Assembly: GCA_015039365.1 (NCBI GenBank)
Contig: WION01000155.1
Span: forward strand, 1-64,000
From: Amanita rubescens
Taxonomy: Eukaryota; Basidiomycota; Agaricomycetes; Agaricales; Amanitaceae
Length of the DNA stretch: 64,000 nt
Direction of reading: 5' to 3'
Below, in pieces: positions 60,007 to 64,000 of the stretch (position 1 is the first letter of the stretch; the number at the start of each line of letters is the position of its first letter). The notes under the pieces were generated by a model. That model searched no databases. It was given only the letters and a program-made list of their open reading frames with translations, and was not told where the DNA came from. The translations under genes and the position numbers were made by a program.

Positions 60007-60739
60007 TCCAGGATCAGCACGACGCGCTACATGAATGACCCACACGAAGCTGCCCGGGCCATACCGGCTCTTTTCCCTCGACACCGTATCGCACGGCTGT
60101 CCACCATACTAGGCAAGACGGATGATCACCGAACGTCGGATCGCATCCGGCTCTTTGCCCTCGACCCCGTAATTACACGGCCGCCTGACAATGGATGATC
60201 ACCGAACATCGGATCGCATCCCAGGTCATGGCCTCTCGATGCATGCCAGCCCACTGGCAGTGACACCAAGCACACGGCCAAGAGGAACTGGAAAAGCAGC
60301 TTGTGACAGCGAAAACCGAGGTGTCCCCCTTGTTACCCTTGCTCGCGCTGTCTAGGACTCCCTTTACGGCGTTTACGCCGTACTCTTGAGCTGTTTCACA
60401 AGGTACATTCACCCATCAGACGTTTTTGCCCCCCTTGGGCCATTAATCAGAATGAGTGTACCTTCTTCCTAGACTGGAGGGGTCGACAAGCTCCCTGGCC
60501 GCGTCGCTAACTCCTTCTTCATCAGGGGAACAGCTCGCCTTGTCGACCTCCAGCATTTTGGGCCCCTGGCCATCCCTCTCGGGGCTTTGCCCATCCGTTT
60601 TTGACTCAAGGATCCCGGACTCCGAAAGCAGATCTGTACCCTCAGGCTTTCCCTCTCACGGACGATCATTTCCTCAAAGGACGGAGGGGTCGACAAGCTC
60701 ACTGGCCGCGTCGTTATGAACTCCTTCCTCATCAGGGGA
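60007..60739. other. inner part of composite repeat region
   Basis: Holds two copies of a GATGATCACCGAAC-type word (60120 and 60196) and two of a GGAGGGGTCGACAAGCTC block (60477 and 60684). No gene seen. Confidence 0.6.
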
Positions 60740-60902
60740 ACAGCTCGCCTTGCCGACCCCCAGCGTTTCGGGCCGGGAGTCCCTCCCGGGGGCTTCGCCC
60801 ATCCGTTTTTAACTCAAAGGCTCACTCAAGTGAAAACTATACCCTTCCCTCTCGTGAACGACCCTTTTCCTTAAAAGACATCTGAGCGTCGAAACGCGTA
60901 GA
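60740..60902. repeat. 163-bp direct repeat, copy 1
   Basis: Identical by eye to 61241-61403. It abuts copy 2 of the 206-bp repeat with no gap. Confidence 0.9.
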
Positions 60903-61108
60903 TGGTAATTCTAAGCTAGCCGAGGGATGAGGCGTGGCGTAGAATGTAGTCTAAGTGTGAGGTAGCGAAGTGGCTGTGCCACGGTCTCCCTTCTCTTTCC
61001 TGCCACATCAAGACAGCGAGACCCGACGTGACCGACTCCAGCTCGCTCTCGTGACGCGCCATTAGAGCTCCTCGGTTGCGTTACAGCAGCTTCCGGATCT
61101 TTTCGCGC
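60903..61108. repeat. 206-bp direct repeat, copy 2
   Basis: Partner of 59801-60006. Followed by a stretch that matches 47100-47270 inverted. Confidence 0.9.
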
Positions 61109-61240
61109 CCCACCCACCACTCCCTCTCTCAGGTCCGAACTAAGGAAGATAAGCCGCCCTTCAGACGTCTTCCTCCCTTCTTAGTCCGACGCGCTTTTGA
61201 AAGGTCGAAAGGCTGACCTGCTCGGCGCCCACCCGCCCTC

Positions 61241-61403
61241 ACAGCTCGCCTTGCCGACCCCCAGCGTTTCGGGCCGGGAGTCCCTCCCGGGGGCTTCGCC
61301 CATCCGTTTTTAACTCAAAGGCTCACTCAAGTGAAAACTATACCCTTCCCTCTCGTGAACGACCCTTTTCCTTAAAAGACATCTGAGCGTCGAAACGCGT
61401 AGA
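61241..61403. repeat. 163-bp direct repeat, copy 2
   Basis: Partner of 60740-60902. Marks the right end of the composite region. Confidence 0.9.
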
Positions 61404-61929
61404 GTGCATCATTGGGTGCTCGAGCCTGAGCAATGTGGACACGTAAATTACTTCATTGTTACGAGAGAATGAAATGCTTTATTGAAATCCCTGCCAGTGT
61501 CACATTGGTTTCAACTGTTATGGCTCATAAGAACGCTGGAGAGCGTGCTGGGGCCGAGAGAGCCGTCGTACATTGTCACCTGTTTGGCTTCGGCATTCAA
61601 CAACAAAGTTTGATACAATGATAGAAGGTACGTAAAACCGTGAAATCTTATTCAATCGGCCATAATCGGCTTATTCAGATGCTTCAGGGATTCTATGTAG
61701 GTGGCTGTGTCACATGGCCGCGGCGAGTTCTAGCTTCTTGCCCATAATAGTTTTGAATGGGCCATTTACACTTCTATCTTCTTGCCCAGAATAGTTTTGA
61801 ATTGGCCGTTCAAGTCCCATTTGCGACTTCAACATGAGAGCCCCATCATTCCCCCTGTCGGCCTTATGTAAGTCCGCATATAATCTCTGTCCTTGCGTTC
61901 ACGTTCAGCACCGAATCCCACCCCCCGCA
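61404..61929. other. intergenic stretch before copy E
   Basis: Contains a short direct duplication (CTTCTTGCCCA(G/T)AATAGTTTTGAAT) at about 61734 and 61776. No gene seen. Confidence 0.5.
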
Positions 61930-63790
61930 ATGGAAGCGATGCTCATTCCTATTGCAATGCCAAACTTGGGATTAATCATGGGTGCCTTATGCCTCGGTAT
62001 AACTGGTGCAGCTATGTACGTCTAAACTTCTTCCTCTACTGCCGCGCTTAGATGATCACCAGGCTTTATGGTGCCACAAACGTTCAGATATACCTTTACA
62101 TCAAGAATTATCGGGAGGATCAGACGATGATAAAGTGTTCTGTTGCTTTCCTTTGGTGTGTAGAAGCCAGCGACGTTGAGCCGGCGCTTAAAAGTGCAAC
62201 AGGTTGATGGACACGCTTCATATGGCGTTTATAGTCGTTGAGGTATGGCATTACCTCATCAACTCGTTTGGAAACTTTGAAGCTCTTCGTCCTGTGAATT
62301 GGTATACACCATGCATAGACCGTCCGTTTTCCCAACTAACACAAAGTCTTCTCCCTTCTGCATTGAAAGGTCGCATAGGGTGAGCTTTTTGAAGGTTCGC
62401 AGGCCAGAAAATTTAACCCATGGACTCATTAGGTGCAGCAATTGCTTAATGTACGTCTTGCTCGGTTCTATTCTTTAAATATCTTAACACATGATATTTA
62501 GGTCATTATCATTCTTGCGGTTCAAAAGTATGTTCGCCATTGCCGTTAAGTTTTCTGCGATCTTATCTCTGTCCAGCCTATATGCTTGGCGTGTTTGGAG
62601 ACGTGAGCCATCAAAATCGCCTTTGTCATCTATACAAGCGATTTAAAACTGTTATTTTCAGTTACCTCGCAAAAGACTCAGATTTGGCGATGGATCGTTG
62701 TACGCCCCGCTAATACTGAACTCCTATATATTGTTTGTTGATGGTCCGAATGTAAGGGCGGTGCTGTCATATGTGGATACAGTAAGTTTACCTATTCCAT
62801 ATTTCGTCATGTCCTTTTATATTGATTTTCCTCTTATTCAGCTGCTGGAATCAGTACGTTCCGTGATATCAACCACTGGTAAATATTAAACTGGTTCGCT
62901 TGATCTAGTTCTCGTGGTGAAATCGTAAGCAGTAGTCTGGATCATTTATTTTGTTGTGTAACGTATTTTTTGATAGCTTTCAGCTTCGTTCATTCAAAGA
63001 AACAAACAAAATCCGCGTATGCTTTAATCTCATGATCTTTGGGGAGCCATGGATGACACATTTACTAGTGGGAAACCATACTTGCGATTTCAATGATTAC
63101 ATTTAGTGATGTAGTTTTCGCCGCTGGACTTTGTCATTTAATATCCCTTTCAATTGGGCCAACGCTTGGATTGCACTATAGGACGAAAGCCATGGGGTGC
63201 ATCATCATGCGTTATGTACTTATCTCGGGAACGTTGACCAGGTATGCCATCTATCAAGTTTTTCTCATTTTCTAACTACGGCATGGATTCCAGTTTATGT
63301 TCACTTTCTGCCCTAGTTTGTGTAAGTTCAGGTTTAATCATTTAAGCAGAAATTGACCCGAGTCGAACAGTTTTGCGTTATACCCAATGGTTTTGTGGCC
63401 CTCGCAATCATGTTCGTGACGACTAAATGTAAGTCTCACAGTTTCTTCTGTTGTTTCGGAATATTTAATGTTTCCAGTATATATCAACAGTTACCTCGCT
63501 TTGTAAGTACCACAATACCACCTCGTTCTATTTAAACTCATGAAACTATGCAGGTTGAATGCGAGAAAAAGCATTCGAAACCGTGGATCTATTGTAAGCT
63601 TTATGCTCTTGGCTTGTAGCTTGCAGCTTCATTTCATGTCAGACAAACCTAACTTCGACTCAAATGTCTGATCTTCAAGCCTAATTTAGAGATCAGGCTC
63701 TCAACGACTCCAGCTTGGCACGCTTGTCAGCCTTATACCCCCGCAGAAATTCACCAAGGGAGACTCACGGCCCGTGAAGGCGAATCTTAG
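61930..63790 (+). CDS. DUF6534 seven-helix membrane protein, copy E
   Basis: Starts MEAMLIPIAMPNLGLIMG, ALCLGITGAAM spliced to LYGATNVQIYLYIKNYRED, LMDTLHMAFIVVEVWHYLIN and SFGNFEALRPVNW. Late exons give MGCIIMRYVLISGTLTR, NGFVALAIMFVTTK, YINSYLAL-like and a tail NLEIRLSTTPAWHACQ to TAG at 63790. It is closest to copy D, so these two are probably the most recent duplication. Confidence 0.7.
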
Positions 63791-64000
63791 AAGAACGGCG
63801 CCCGTGAACTGGGCACGCCGCTGAGCGCTGGACAAGAATTGCGTATTGCAGTTAGGATAGTATCCTTATTAACCATGTAGTATTTTACTCGCCTTAGTAC
63901 GTCTAGTCGATACCTACGAAACTCTAATATTTTGTACAGAAAGTCCAAGTGCACCGGTAGCACTTCGAGCACCCTGGGCCTGCTGCAAGTTTGGCTTTGT
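63791..64000. other. right-edge stretch
   Basis: 3' flank of copy E. Nothing recognised. Confidence 0.5.

Noticed and set aside
1..64000. tRNA, rRNA and CRISPR features
   Set aside because: No cloverleaf with a GGTTCRA-type T-arm, no rRNA sequence and no spacer-repeat array were found by reading; the 69-bp array lacks unique spacers.

Overview
The window reads as nuclear DNA of a mushroom-forming basidiomycete (Agaricomycetes). Genes are split by many 45-70 nt introns with GT(A/G)AG donors and CTRAC-like branch sites. The gene set fits that group: a NACHT-WD40 NLR, HET-rich-type TKL kinase and P-loop GTPase genes, DUF6534 seven-helix membrane proteins, HsbA and other small secreted proteins, and a DUF2235 hydrolase. 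No species is claimed. All exon models were joined by hand from splice signals and reading phase.

Layout. 0.8-7.4 kb (minus): an OAS/cGAS-class nucleotidyltransferase next to a 1299-residue protein with a permuted papain-like head and a long array of leucine-proline octapeptides. 8.2-13.2 kb: one HsbA gene, then a gene-poor tract of decayed duplications whose partners lie at 16.8-17.9, 19.7-20.4 and 34.0-34.2 kb. 13.5-19.3 kb: a DUF2235 hydrolase whose start lies in a 151-bp tandem repeat, and an SDR. 20.5-26.9 kb: a Sey1-like GTPase with ruined G motifs, a broken TKL kinase and a GTPase gene whose 3' half is almost free of CpG. That 3' half holds 17 tandem 69-bp units, each readable as a 66-nt intron plus a 3-nt hypervariable exon. 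This array is the most unusual object here. 27.8-31.9 kb: three small genes and the first DUF6534 gene. 33.2-38.1 kb: a twin CxxH/CxxC mini-protein and two paralogous small secreted proteins. 39.4-43.6 kb: an amino-acid permease and a WRAP53/TCAB1-like WD protein. 44.5-46.2 kb: the second DUF6534 gene. 47.4-52.5 kb (minus): the NLR. 54.1-63.8 kb: three more DUF6534 genes in tandem, interrupted at 59.3-61.4 kb by a composite of direct repeats carrying a dead NLR fragment.

How the parts relate. Most of the window is accessory. Several families are linked to self/non-self recognition or signalling (NLR, TKL kinase, GTPase, nucleotidyltransferase), and gene birth and decay are visible in the HsbA relics, the NLR fragment, the broken kinase and the DUF6534 expansion. 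The housekeeping-like genes are the WRAP53-like protein, the permease and perhaps the 28.7-29.7 kb divergent pair. Grouping any of these genes into one pathway is inference.
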